Source: Candidatus Brocadiia bacterium
GTDB lineage: Bacteria > Planctomycetota > MHYJ01 > JACQXL01
Direction: 5' to 3'
DNA: 8,535 nucleotides
NCBI GenBank assembly: GCA_020062035.1
Contig: JAGUXD010000083.1
Location: 1 to 8,535 of the forward strand
A program made the translations under genes and the position numbers. This document shows positions 1 to 7,800 of this stretch, piece by piece. The notes beneath the pieces are model-generated. The model saw nothing but the letters and a program-made list of their open reading frames with translations. It was not told the DNA's origin and made no database searches. The stretch's first letter is position 1. Each line of letters opens with the position of its first letter.

Positions 1-173
1 GAATCTGTCTTCAATTAATAAAGTCCGGTAGGCTTTGAATTTTGTAATTATTTTCCCAACCAGAGGGGTCTTTTTGTCTAATTTTATCTCTCAATAATGC
101 TATTATTAAAACGATGTTTTACTATTTTCTACAGAGTTGGGGAATTTCTGTTAGGAAATTATATTAAGAATGA
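1..173. other. AT-rich intergenic stretch with no convincing gene
   Basis: All forward frames are closed early by stops, and I see no protein-coding pattern on either strand. The only small forward ORF (97-195, 32 codons) lacks a Shine-Dalgarno and runs into the repeat at 174. Two weak hairpins can be drawn: 20-36 (AAAG/CTTT plus CC/GG with one bulged T and loop GGTA) and 143-160 (AATTTC/GAAATT with a six-base loop). Neither is followed by a clean T-run, so I do not call them terminators. The first 31 bases could hold the last codons of an upstream gene, but that cannot be decided from this window. Confidence 0.6.
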
Positions 174-278
174 AACCACAGAGGAACACAGATAAACACC
201 GATAAAAATCTGTGTGAGTCCTGATTAACACAGATGAATTTAGGTTTTATCCGTGTTCATCTGCGTTTATCTGCAGTT
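174..278. repeat. 105-bp imperfect palindromic repeat made of 10-nt units
   Basis: The outer arms 174-207 and 245-278 are inverted copies matching at 27 of 34 positions. Inside them an exact 8-bp hairpin (208-215 ATCTGTGT with 228-235 ACACAGAT) closes a 12-base loop; nine unpaired bases (236-244) break the symmetry. The arms consist of a degenerate 10-base unit of the form RAACACAGAT. Forward copies begin at 174, 184, 194 and 226; reverse copies begin at 208, 249, 259 and 269. No open reading frame or transposase lies within it. Sequences of this ACACAGAT/ATCTGTGT type are, as I recall, scattered between genes in many uncultured bacterial genomes, so a dispersed non-coding repeat is the best reading. 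It ends ten bases before a -35 box, so it may influence the rplL promoter or lie there by chance. Confidence 0.75.
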
Positions 279-288
279 GCAATTTTAC

Positions 289-317
289 TTGACAGATTAT
301 TTTTAATAATTTTTAAT
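289..317 (+). promoter_or_regulatory. Putative sigma70 promoter P1 upstream of rplL
   Basis: A perfect -35 hexamer TTGACA (289-294) is followed after 17 bases by TTTAAT (312-317), five of six matches to TATAAT. The surrounding sequence is very AT-rich, which favours melting but also makes chance -10 matches common. It lies 10 bases downstream of the palindromic repeat and would start transcription near 324, giving a leader of about 150 nt before rplL. Confidence 0.5.
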
Positions 318-324
318 ATTTTTC

Positions 325-352
325 TTGATATTCTTTCTATTTAGTGTATAAT
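325..352 (+). promoter_or_regulatory. Putative sigma70 promoter P2, probable main rplL-rpoB-rpoC promoter
   Basis: TTGATA (325-330, five of six matches to TTGACA) is separated by 16 bases from a perfect TATAAT (347-352). Transcription would begin around 359, giving a leader of about 115 nt. It is the best -10 match in the window and is arranged in tandem with P1. It supports the idea that rplL, rpoB and rpoC form their own transcription unit here. The call rests on motif matching only. Confidence 0.6.
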
Positions 353-396
353 TTATAAATTTCTGACATTTTGAAATCTGTTTTTTCCGTTTTGTT

Positions 397-423
397 CTGC
401 AGTTATCCTTCGGATTGGTGCAG
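397..423 (+). promoter_or_regulatory. Leader RNA hairpin upstream of rplL
   Basis: CTGCA (397-401) pairs with TGCAG (419-423), and after a small internal loop ATCC (405-408) pairs with GGAT (412-415) around a three-base loop. The stem lies in the predicted 5' leader, about 50 nt before the rplL start. No T-run follows, so it is not an intrinsic terminator. It could stabilise the mRNA or act as a control site, but I do not recognise the known L10/L12-binding leader in it. Confidence 0.4.
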
Positions 424-461
424 GATGGGAGATGAAGGGTATTTATTTGGCCCCCATAAGA

Positions 462-468
462 AAGGAGG
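462..468 (+). promoter_or_regulatory. Strong Shine-Dalgarno of rplL
   Basis: AAGGAGG lies five bases before the ATG at 474 and is a full-strength anti-SD match. It decides the rplL start against the in-frame ATG at 432, which has only GGGAG directly abutting it with no spacing. Confidence 0.88.
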
Positions 469-473
469 AAGAA

Positions 474-914
474 ATGTCTAATGTATCTGAAATGGTAGAA
501 ACAATAAGGTCTCTTAAAGACGAGGAAAAGAGCCGCTTATTATTAGAGGTAATCGCTAATTCCAGTGTAATCTGGCTCAAGGATTTTGTCAGGGCTTTTG
601 AGGAGAAATTTGGAGTAAGTGCTGCGATGCCGGTCTTCGCCGCGGCAGGTCCTGCAAGCCAAGTAAAAGCCGAATCAGAACAAGTCCAAGAAGAGGTAGA
701 AAAAACTGCTTTTGATGTAATCTTGCAGAGTTCAGGCGCGAATAAAATCCAGGTCATTAAGAGCATCCGTTCTATTACTAATCTTGGTTTAAAAGAAGCA
801 AAAACTCTTACTGACACACCACCTCAACCAATAAAAACCGGAGTTTCTAAAGAAGAAGCAGAAAAAATTGTTAAGGAATTAGAAGCGGCTGGTGCAAAAG
901 TAGAACTCAAATAA
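474..914 (+). CDS. rplL: 50S ribosomal protein bL12 (L7/L12)
   Basis: bL12 forms the mobile dimers of the ribosomal stalk, anchored on L10 (uL10), and recruits and activates the translation GTPases EF-Tu, EF-G, IF2 and RF3. The 146-residue product ends in a canonical C-terminal domain (about 77-146). There, [12 protein letters not shown] (88-99) and GLKEAK (105-110) carry the helix 4/5 residues that contact the GTPases: K91, I92, I95, K96, R99 and K110, matching E. coli K65, V66, I69, K70, R73 and K84. EEKFGVSA (43-50) closes the N-terminal dimerisation domain, and an Ala/Pro/Glu-rich hinge (51-77) links the two. The usual length is about 120-130. The excess is a roughly 16-residue segment (15-30) inside the N-terminal domain, between MVETIRSL and [12 protein letters not shown]. 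The start at 474 is fixed by a strong Shine-Dalgarno. rpoB follows 59 bases downstream; rplJ, normally directly upstream, is absent from the window. Confidence 0.96.
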   Translation: MSNVSEMVETIRSLKDEEKSRLLLEVIANSSVIWLKDFVRAFEEKFGVSAAMPVFAAAGPASQVKAESEQVQEEVEKTAFDVILQSSGANKIQVIKSIRSITNLGLKEAKTLTDTPPQPIKTGVSKEEAEKIVKELEAAGAKVELK

Positions 915-928
915 CCGAAAGCGTTTTG

Positions 929-943
929 TCCGCCTGAGGTGGA
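929..943 (+). repeat. GC-rich hairpin in the rplL-rpoB spacer
   Basis: TCCGCC (929-934) pairs with GGTGGA (938-943), including one G-T wobble, around loop TGA. It sits in a GC-rich patch (about 921-960) unlike the AT-rich surroundings. The following bases are not T-rich, so it is not an intrinsic terminator. Its bases can be read as a shortened form of the palindrome inside rpoB at 1271 (CCGCCT, GAGG and TGG occur in the same order in both), which suggests a dispersed palindromic repeat. An mRNA-processing or attenuation role, as known between rplL and rpoB in E. coli, is possible but unproven. Confidence 0.5.
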
Positions 944-973
944 GACGCACGACGCAAGACACACAATAATCTG

Positions 974-3900
974 ATGGAAATTGTTACCTATAAAAAATGG
1001 GGAGTCTCATATCTTCTGCCCGATTTAATACCTATCCAATTAGATGCTTATCAACGGTTCCTTCAGAAAGATATTCTTCCTCAACATCGCAAGTCCATCG
1101 GTTTGGAATCTATCCTTAGAGAGACATTCCCGATAAAATCTTATGACGGCTCTCATATTGTAGAATATCTTTGGTATGAAATAGGTCAACCACGTTACAG
1201 TGCAGATGAATGTCGTGCATTAAAAATTACCTATGGAGCACCACTGAGGATCCGGCTCAGACTCAATAAACCCGCCTACGCCGAGGCTTCGGTGGGCGGG
1301 ACGGAGCCGGAGTTGATAGATGAATTCGTCTATTTCGGTAACATTCCTCTTATAATAGGTCAGGGCGAGTTTATTATAAACGGGATTGAGCGCATTATTG
1401 TCAACCAATTACATCGCTCACCAGGCGTTGATATTAAAGAAGAGATAGTTGGTGAACGAAAGTATTTTGTAGTAACGATTGTTCCTCAACGAGGAAGTTG
1501 GCTTGAGATTACTACAACTAAAAAAGATGTCGCAACCATTAAAATAGACCAGGGAAGTGCCATTCCGATTACGACTTTTCTCAGGGCAATGGATGAGAAT
1601 TTATCTTCTGATGCCCAGATTCTTAAGGCATTTTATCAGACCGAAATAGTAAATCTTAAAGGTGGTAAGGCACTTCTGGCTCATGATTTAGTCGGAAGAT
1701 ATGTTGCGGTAAATATAATTGACCCTGAGACTAGTAAAGAAATCTTAAAGGCTGGGGAGAAAATCTCGCCCGAAATCGCCGCACTTTTGATAGAATCTAC
1801 CAATATTCAAGAATTGGAACTTATTGGTTCAGGTTCAGCCGGGATAGAAGATTTCCTTATAATCAATACGATTGCCAAAGATGTAACGAAATCAACAAAC
1901 GAGGCGCTTCTGAAAATATACGCCCGCTTAAGACCCGGTATCCCTGCTCAATTAGAGAAAGCCAAAATAGTTTTTCAGGAACGATTTTTTGATATTTCCC
2001 GTTATCAATTAGGAGCAGTCGGCAGATTCAGAATCAACCGAAAGTTCAATCTCAATATTCCGGAAACAGAACAGACCTTGTTAAAATCCGATATTATGGA
2101 GATTTTAAGATATCTATTAAAACTGCGCAAAGACGAAGGTGCTATTGACGATATTGATGATTTAAGCAACAGACGAATCCGCTCTATTGATGAACTTGCC
2201 ACAGAAGAAATAAGGAAAGGATTTTATAAACTAAAACGATTTGTAACGGAGCGATTAAATACTTTTATATCTTCAAGGGCAAATCTTCTTCAATCCAATG
2301 TAGATAAAAAGGAAAAAGTAACGCCAAAAACTCTGGTTGATTCCAGGGTCGTATCATCCGCGATAGATTATTTCTTTGAAAGAAGTGAGTTATCACAAGT
2401 GGTTGACCAGACGAACCCATTGTCGCTCTTGGCACATGAGAGGCGATTAAGCGCTTTGGGTCCGGGCGGGTTACATCGCAAAAGAGCCGGATTTGAGGTT
2501 CGGGATGTCCATCCGACCCATTATGGACGAATCTGCCCGGTAGAGACCCCAGAAGGCGCTAATATCGGATTGATTACTTCTTTAGGAAATTTTTCTAATG
2601 TGGATAAATATGGTTTTTTGGTAACTCCTTATCGTCTTGTAAAAGATAGTTATATTACAAACGAAATCCATTATCTGAGAGCAGACCAGGAAAAAGATAA
2701 GGTCTTTGCGCCGGCAGATATCCGGACAGATAAAAGCGGTAAAGTTATAGGGGAAAAGGTCTTATGCCGTTATAACAAGGAATTTAAGTTTGTTGCGTCG
2801 CAAGAAATAAATTATGTGGATGTTTCTCCCTTTCAAACAGTGGGTATCTCAGCTGGTTTAATCCCATTTTTAGAGCATGATGACGCAAACCGTGCCCTGA
2901 TGGGCTCTAATATGCAGAGACAAGCGGTTCCTCTTATCAATCCTGAACCGGTTGATATTGCAACCGGCTTGGAAAAAATCGCAGCGGAAAATTCTTCTTT
3001 AGTAGTAAAAGCAACCCAAAACGGAATTGTAACCTATGTATCTGGCAACCAGATTATAATTAAATCAAGCCCGAACGATAGCAAGGGCATTGATACTGAC
3101 AAGGCACTTCCTGATGTCCATCGGGACGAAGAATTACAAGAATATCAGACATATCAATTAAAAAAGTTTGAAGGGTTAAAGGAAAGAACTTGTATTAATC
3201 AGATTCCCATTGTGAAAGTAGGCGATAGGGTTAAAAAAGGACAAATTATCTCTGATGGGCCAGCCATATCTCAGGGAGAACTCGCTATGGGAAGAAATGT
3301 TCTGATTGCTTTTATGCCATGGGAAGGATATAATTTTGAAGATGCTATTGTTATCAGTGAACGTTTGGTAAAAGAAGATGTTTACACTTCTATCCATATT
3401 GAAGATTTTGAAGTAGAGACGAGGGAAACCAAATTTGGTAAAGAAGAATTTACCAGAGACATTCCTAATATCCCGGAAAAAGCACTGCGAAATTTAGATG
3501 AAAACGGAATAATCAGCGTCGGAATCAAGGTCAAGCCCGGGGATATCATTGTGGGTAAAATATCACCCAAAGGAAGGGGTGAACTTTCTCCTGAAGAGAA
3601 ACTATTACACGCAATCTTCGGTAAAGCAGGGGAAGATGTAAAGAACATGTCTCTGGAGGTTCCACCCGGTGTAGAAGGAATTGTTATAGATACTCAATAT
3701 TTCAGCAGGCATTATGATATGGCCGAAAAGCAAAAAGTTGGAGTGGAAAGAAACGCTAAAAAAATAGAACGAAATTACACGGCACAATTAGTCAATATGA
3801 TTGAAGACGGTATTAAACCTATAGAGAAGTTATTGGAGAAACGGCTTCTTTCTCGTCCAATAACTTACGGCAATCGGAGAACCATTAAAACTCTATCTGA

Positions 3901-4828
3901 TTTAAGAGAAAAAATACGAGAGAGGTTAGACTCTGTAGAATTTAAGGATAAAAAAGAAAAGCATCTGGTAGAGAACAGGATTACTTCTTTTCTGGCAAGA
4001 TGTGAGAAGTTAGAAAACGAAAAAGATGTTAGAGTTAATAAGATGATGAGGGGAGATGACCTGCCCGCTGGCGTATTAGAAATGGTCAGAGTCCGTATCG
4101 CTACCAAGCGAAAAATTTCCGTAGGCGATAAGATAGCAGGGCGACACGGTAACAAAGGAGTTGTTTCTATAATTCTCCCCGAAGCAGATATGCCATTCTT
4201 GCCGGATGGAACACAGGTTGATATTTTACTTAATCCGTTAGGTGTGCCTTCAAGAATGAATGTCGGACAGATTTTAGAAACGCATCTGGGCTGGGCTGCA
4301 CATAAATTGAATATCAGAGTAATTTCGCCTATCTTTGATGGTGCAACCGAAGACGATATTACAGAACTTCTAAAAAAAGCCGGCTTACCTGAAGATGGTA
4401 AAGTAACTCTTTATGATGGTCGTACTGGAGAGTCGTTTAAGGGAAAAATAACTGTTGGTTTTGCTTATATTATGAAACTCCATCATTTAGTGGATGATAA
4501 AATTCATGCCCGTGCTACAGGATCTTATTCACTAATCACACAACAGCCACTCGGTGGGAAAGCACGTGGCGGAGGTCAACGTCTTGGAGAAATGGAAGTC
4601 TGGGCTCTGGAATCATATGGCTCAAGTTATTCTCTCCAGGAAATGCTTACTGTAAAAAGCGATGATGTTGATGGCAGAACCCAAATTTATGAGTCTATTA
4701 TTAAAGGTGAAAATTCATTAGACGCTTCTATTCCAGTATCCTTTGAGGTTCTGACTAATGAGATTAAAGGGTTAGGATTAAGCGTCAAGTTGGAAAAACA
4801 GAAGAAAATGTTAGGTGATTTAAAATGA
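974..4828 (+). CDS. rpoB: DNA-directed RNA polymerase subunit beta
   Basis: Beta forms one pincer of the core RNA polymerase (alpha2-beta-beta'-omega) and part of its catalytic centre. The 1284-residue protein is complete. In order it shows the N-terminal LLPDLIPIQLDAYQRFL (14-30); FIINGIERIIVNQLHRSPGV (133-152); PQRGSW in the lobe; the rifampicin-pocket segment with D478, H488 and S493 (E. coli D516, H526, S531); RAGFEVRDVHPTHYGRICPV; NMQRQAVPL; E789-D790 in GYNFEDAI (E. coli E813-D814); and the catalytic lysines K1053 and K1061 in GDKIAGRHGNKG (E. coli K1065, K1073). It ends with the conserved clamp-side QEMLTVKSDDVDGRT. A moderate insert lies at the E. coli SI2 position. The ATG at 974 gives the expected N terminus, but no Shine-Dalgarno precedes it and the only in-frame upstream alternative is a CTG. 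Oddities are an in-frame palindromic insertion (residues 100-109) and an atypical stretch around 699-739 lacking the usual RSNQ motif. Its stop overlaps the rpoC start. Confidence 0.98.
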   Translation: MEIVTYKKWGVSYLLPDLIPIQLDAYQRFLQKDILPQHRKSIGLESILRETFPIKSYDGSHIVEYLWYEIGQPRYSADECRALKITYGAPLRIRLRLNKPAYAEASVGGTEPELIDEFVYFGNIPLIIGQGEFIINGIERIIVNQLHRSPGVDIKEEIVGERKYFVVTIVPQRGSWLEITTTKKDVATIKIDQGSAIPITTFLRAMDENLSSDAQILKAFYQTEIVNLKGGKALLAHDLVGRYVAVNIIDPETSKEILKAGEKISPEIAALLIESTNIQELELIGSGSAGIEDFLIINTIAKDVTKSTNEALLKIYARLRPGIPAQLEKAKIVFQERFFDISRYQLGAVGRFRINRKFNLNIPETEQTLLKSDIMEILRYLLKLRKDEGAIDDIDDLSNRRIRSIDELATEEIRKGFYKLKRFVTERLNTFISSRANLLQSNVDKKEKVTPKTLVDSRVVSSAIDYFFERSELSQVVDQTNPLSLLAHERRLSALGPGGLHRKRAGFEVRDVHPTHYGRICPVETPEGANIGLITSLGNFSNVDKYGFLVTPYRLVKDSYITNEIHYLRADQEKDKVFAPADIRTDKSGKVIGEKVLCRYNKEFKFVASQEINYVDVSPFQTVGISAGLIPFLEHDDANRALMGSNMQRQAVPLINPEPVDIATGLEKIAAENSSLVVKATQNGIVTYVSGNQIIIKSSPNDSKGIDTDKALPDVHRDEELQEYQTYQLKKFEGLKERTCINQIPIVKVGDRVKKGQIISDGPAISQGELAMGRNVLIAFMPWEGYNFEDAIVISERLVKEDVYTSIHIEDFEVETRETKFGKEEFTRDIPNIPEKALRNLDENGIISVGIKVKPGDIIVGKISPKGRGELSPEEKLLHAIFGKAGEDVKNMSLEVPPGVEGIVIDTQYFSRHYDMAEKQKVGVERNAKKIERNYTAQLVNMIEDGIKPIEKLLEKRLLSRPITYGNRRTIKTLSDLREKIRERLDSVEFKDKKEKHLVENRITSFLARCEKLENEKDVRVNKMMRGDDLPAGVLEMVRVRIATKRKISVGDKIAGRHGNKGVVSIILPEADMPFLPDGTQVDILLNPLGVPSRMNVGQILETHLGWAAHKLNIRVISPIFDGATEDDITELLKKAGLPEDGKVTLYDGRTGESFKGKITVGFAYIMKLHHLVDDKIHARATGSYSLITQQPLGGKARGGGQRLGEMEVWALESYGSSYSLQEMLTVKSDDVDGRTQIYESIIKGENSLDASIPVSFEVLTNEIKGLGLSVKLEKQKKMLGDLK
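1271..1300. repeat. In-frame GC-rich palindromic element inside rpoB
   Basis: Thirty bases, 24 of them G or C, form a hairpin. CCCGCC (1271-1276) pairs with GGGCGG-side bases 1295-1300, then come a T-G and an A-T pair, a two-base bulge, and CCGA (1281-1284) paired with TCGG (1289-1292) around loop GGCT. It begins exactly at codon 100 of rpoB and contributes residues 100-109, PAYAEASVGG; the next bases (1301-1310) are also GC-rich. The length is a multiple of three and there is no stop, so the frame is kept. The peptide sits in the loop before the conserved VYFGNIPL strand, where bacterial beta subunits vary in length. Base composition, palindromy and the absence of family resemblance point to insertion of a mobile or dispersed palindromic element. 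I recall similar in-frame PAYAEAS-type peptides in proteins of uncultured bacteria, but cannot verify that here. Confidence 0.75.
4813..4827 (+). promoter_or_regulatory. Shine-Dalgarno and ATGA coupling junction for rpoC
   Basis: AGGTGA (4813-4818) lies six bases before the ATG at 4825, inside the last codons of rpoB. The rpoB stop (TGA, 4826-4828) overlaps the rpoC start as ATGA. This layout favours translational coupling and near-equal production of the two large subunits. Confidence 0.75.
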
Positions 4829-7800
4829 TAGAATCTCTTTATGAACGGGTGAATGATTACAATGCCTTTTCCATAAAAGTAGCATCCCCAGAGGAAATAA
4901 AGACATGGTCTTATGGCGAGGTAAAAAAACCGGAAACTATAAATTACCGCTCCTGGCGACCGGAAAGAGACGGTCTATTTTGTGAGCGTATCTTCGGACC
5001 AGAAAAAGACTGGGAATGCTTTTGCGGCAAATATAAAGGCATAAAATATAAAGGGATTATTTGTGACCGCTGTGGTGTGGAAATTACGGTTTCCCGTGTC
5101 AGACGTAAACGATTCGGTCATATTATCCTTGCAGCACCGCTGGTTCATATCTGGTTTTTTAAGGGGGCTTCTCCACCTTTAGGGACCATTCTTAATATGA
5201 AACAATCTGCTTTAGAGCGCATTATTTACTATCAGGATTATGTGACGACCGAGGTTAAAAATCCTCAATGCCCTCTTAAAGTTGGTCAACTCATTAGTAG
5301 TGATGAGGAGTTGAAGGATTTTAAGCGCAGATACGAAAATGAATTTCAGGTAGATATGGGAGGCCGGGCAATAAAGAAACTTCTTTCTCAATTAGACCTT
5401 AAAGATATTACTTCAGAACTTAAAACCAAATTGAATAAACTACCAACAACCAGCCCTAAAGCAAAAGAAATATACAAGAGATTACGAATATTTGACCTGC
5501 TCATACAAGCGGGTAATAAAATGGAGAATTTTGTAATGGATGTAGTGCCGGTTATTCCACCTGATTTAAGACCTCTGGTTCATTTAGAAAGCGGTAGTTT
5601 TGCTACATCTGACCTGAATGATCTTTATCGTCGGCTTATCAACAGAAATAACCGCTTAAAGAAGTTGATGGAACTAAACGCTCCTGAAGTAATTATCCGA
5701 AACGAAAAAAGGATGCTTCAGCAAGCCTTAGATTCTCTTTTAGATAATGATAGATGTAAGCGACCGGTTACCGGCTCGAACGCGAGACCCTTAAAATCAT
5801 TAGCGGATATGCTTAAAGGCAAACAAGGTCGTTTCAGAGGAAATCTTCTTGGTAAAAGAGTAGATTATTCCGCTCGTTCAGTAATAGTTGTGGGACCTGA
5901 ACTAAAATTACAAGAATGTGGCCTCCCCAAGCAGATTGCGTTGGAATTATATCAACCATTTATTCTCAAGCGGCTAAAAGATGAAGGCAAGGTTGATACC
6001 ATCAAAAGTGCCAAAAAGATGCTTGAGCAAAGACGCGAGGAGGTCTGGGATATTTTAGATGAGGTTATCAAAGATCATCCGGTTTTACTTAACCGCGCCC
6101 CCACCCTGCATCGGATGGGAATCCAGGCCTTTCAACCAGTTCTCGTTGAAGGCAATGCTATCTCGCTTCACCCCCTTGTCTGCCCGCCGTTTAATGCGGA
6201 CTTTGACGGCGACCAAATGGCTGTTCATTTACCACTTTCTTGGGAAGCACAGTTAGAAACAAAACTATTATTAATGTCCTCGCAAAATATCCTTTCTCCA
6301 GCACATGGCAACCCGGTGATAAGTGCTACACAAGATGTCGTTTTAGGTATTAGTTATCTTTCTTTAGAACTCTCTGAATTTAAAACCACAGAATTTAAGA
6401 AGGGGCAAAAATATTATAATGATTTGAGAGAAGTAGTTTTATGTTATGATAAAAAACAAATTGATATTCACACTCCTATTTTTGTCAGAATTACCTCAAA
6501 ACAAGTCTATACAAAAATAGGAAAAGATACCCCGTTCTTAAATAACATCTATAAAACAACCCTGGGTAAATTGTTGTTTAACAGCGTATTTCCCGAAGGG
6601 ACCGACTATTATAACTATGAAATAGATAAAAAGGGACTCAATGAGATTATTTATAAATACCACAAAAAATATGGCAATTTTCCAACCGCAAAACTTCTTG
6701 ATGACATAAAGAGTTTCGGGTTTAACTGGGTAACTTGCGCCGGGCTTTCTATTGGTAAGGACGATATGAAAGTTCCCTCAGAAAAAGAAGCGATTATTAA
6801 AACAACTGAACAAGAAATCCTGCGCATAGAGCAAAATTACCATAAAGGGTTGATTACTGATGGTGAAAGATACAATCAGATTATTGATGCCTGGACACAT
6901 GCTCGGGAAAAAGTAGCCGAAGCAATGATAAAAGGACTCAGAGATGATACGCGTCTCGGTAAAAAATATCTGAATCCGATTTATTATATGATGTATTCCG
7001 GCGCACGCGGAAGTATTGACCAGGTTCGTCAATTAGCCGGGATGCGTGGCTTAATGGCAAAACCTTCAGGCGAGATTATAGAAACGCCTATCAAAGCAAA
7101 TTTCAGGGATGGCTTGAATGTTTTAGAATACTTTTCATCCACCCATGGCGCTCGCAAGGGTTTAGCAGATACCGCCCTCAAAACATCTACCGCAGGATAT
7201 CTCACAAGAAAATTGGTTGATGTCGCTCAAAATGTTGTAATTACAATGACTGACTGCGGAACACTTCAGGGAATTACTAAAGGTATTATTTATCGCGGTG
7301 ACCGTGTTGAAGTTCCTTTAAGCCAGAACATTTTTGGCAGAGTCGCTCGTGACAATATCGTTGATATTGTTACTGATGAGGTTCTGGTCAAAGAAAATGG
7401 ACTAATTACTTCTGATATCGCAAAGAAAATAGAAGCATTGGGCTTCCCAAAGGTAAGGGTCCGCTCACCTCTTACCTGTGAGTCGCCTTTTGGTCTCTGT
7501 GCCTATTGCTATGGTATGGATTTATCTACAGGTCGGTTGGTAGAAAAAGGCGTTGCGGTTGGTATTATCGCGGCTCAATCTATCGGCGAACCAGGTACAC
7601 AGTTGACAATGAGAACATTCCATATCGGTGGAACCGCATCTCGGACTATTGAAGAAACATCTATCGCTGCCAAAAACCAGGGAATAGTCAAATTTATCAA
7701 TATCAAGACCTTTACAAATCCTAATAACGAAACGATTGTAATTAACCGCAACGGAGAAATCATTATTGTAGATGCTAAAGACCGTGAAGTAGAAAGATAT

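Noticed and set aside
52..75. Possible rho-independent terminator (CCC...GGGG followed by TCTTTTT)
   Set aside because: The stem would be only three base pairs with a seven-base loop, too weak to call despite the T-run.
97..195. Small forward ORF of 32 codons
   Set aside because: No Shine-Dalgarno, no recognisable protein pattern, and its end lies inside the palindromic repeat.
432..473. In-frame upstream ATG that would add 14 residues to bL12
   Set aside because: GGGAG directly abuts this ATG with no spacing, while AAGGAGG sits five bases before the ATG at 474. The extra residues are simply a translation of the Shine-Dalgarno region.
443..817. Reverse-strand ORF opposite rplL, and many other antisense ORFs opposite rpoB and rpoC
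   Set aside because: The forward strand codes for unmistakable conserved proteins there; the antisense frames show no family resemblance and no ribosome-binding sites.
5764..5774. Perfect short palindrome CCGGTTACCGG in rpoC
   Set aside because: It encodes the conserved RPVTGS motif of beta' and is explained by codon choice; only 11 bases long.
6059..6256. Forward 65-codon ORF inside rpoC
   Set aside because: It is an out-of-frame shadow of the highly conserved catalytic region of rpoC ([10 protein letters not shown] to NADFDGDQM).
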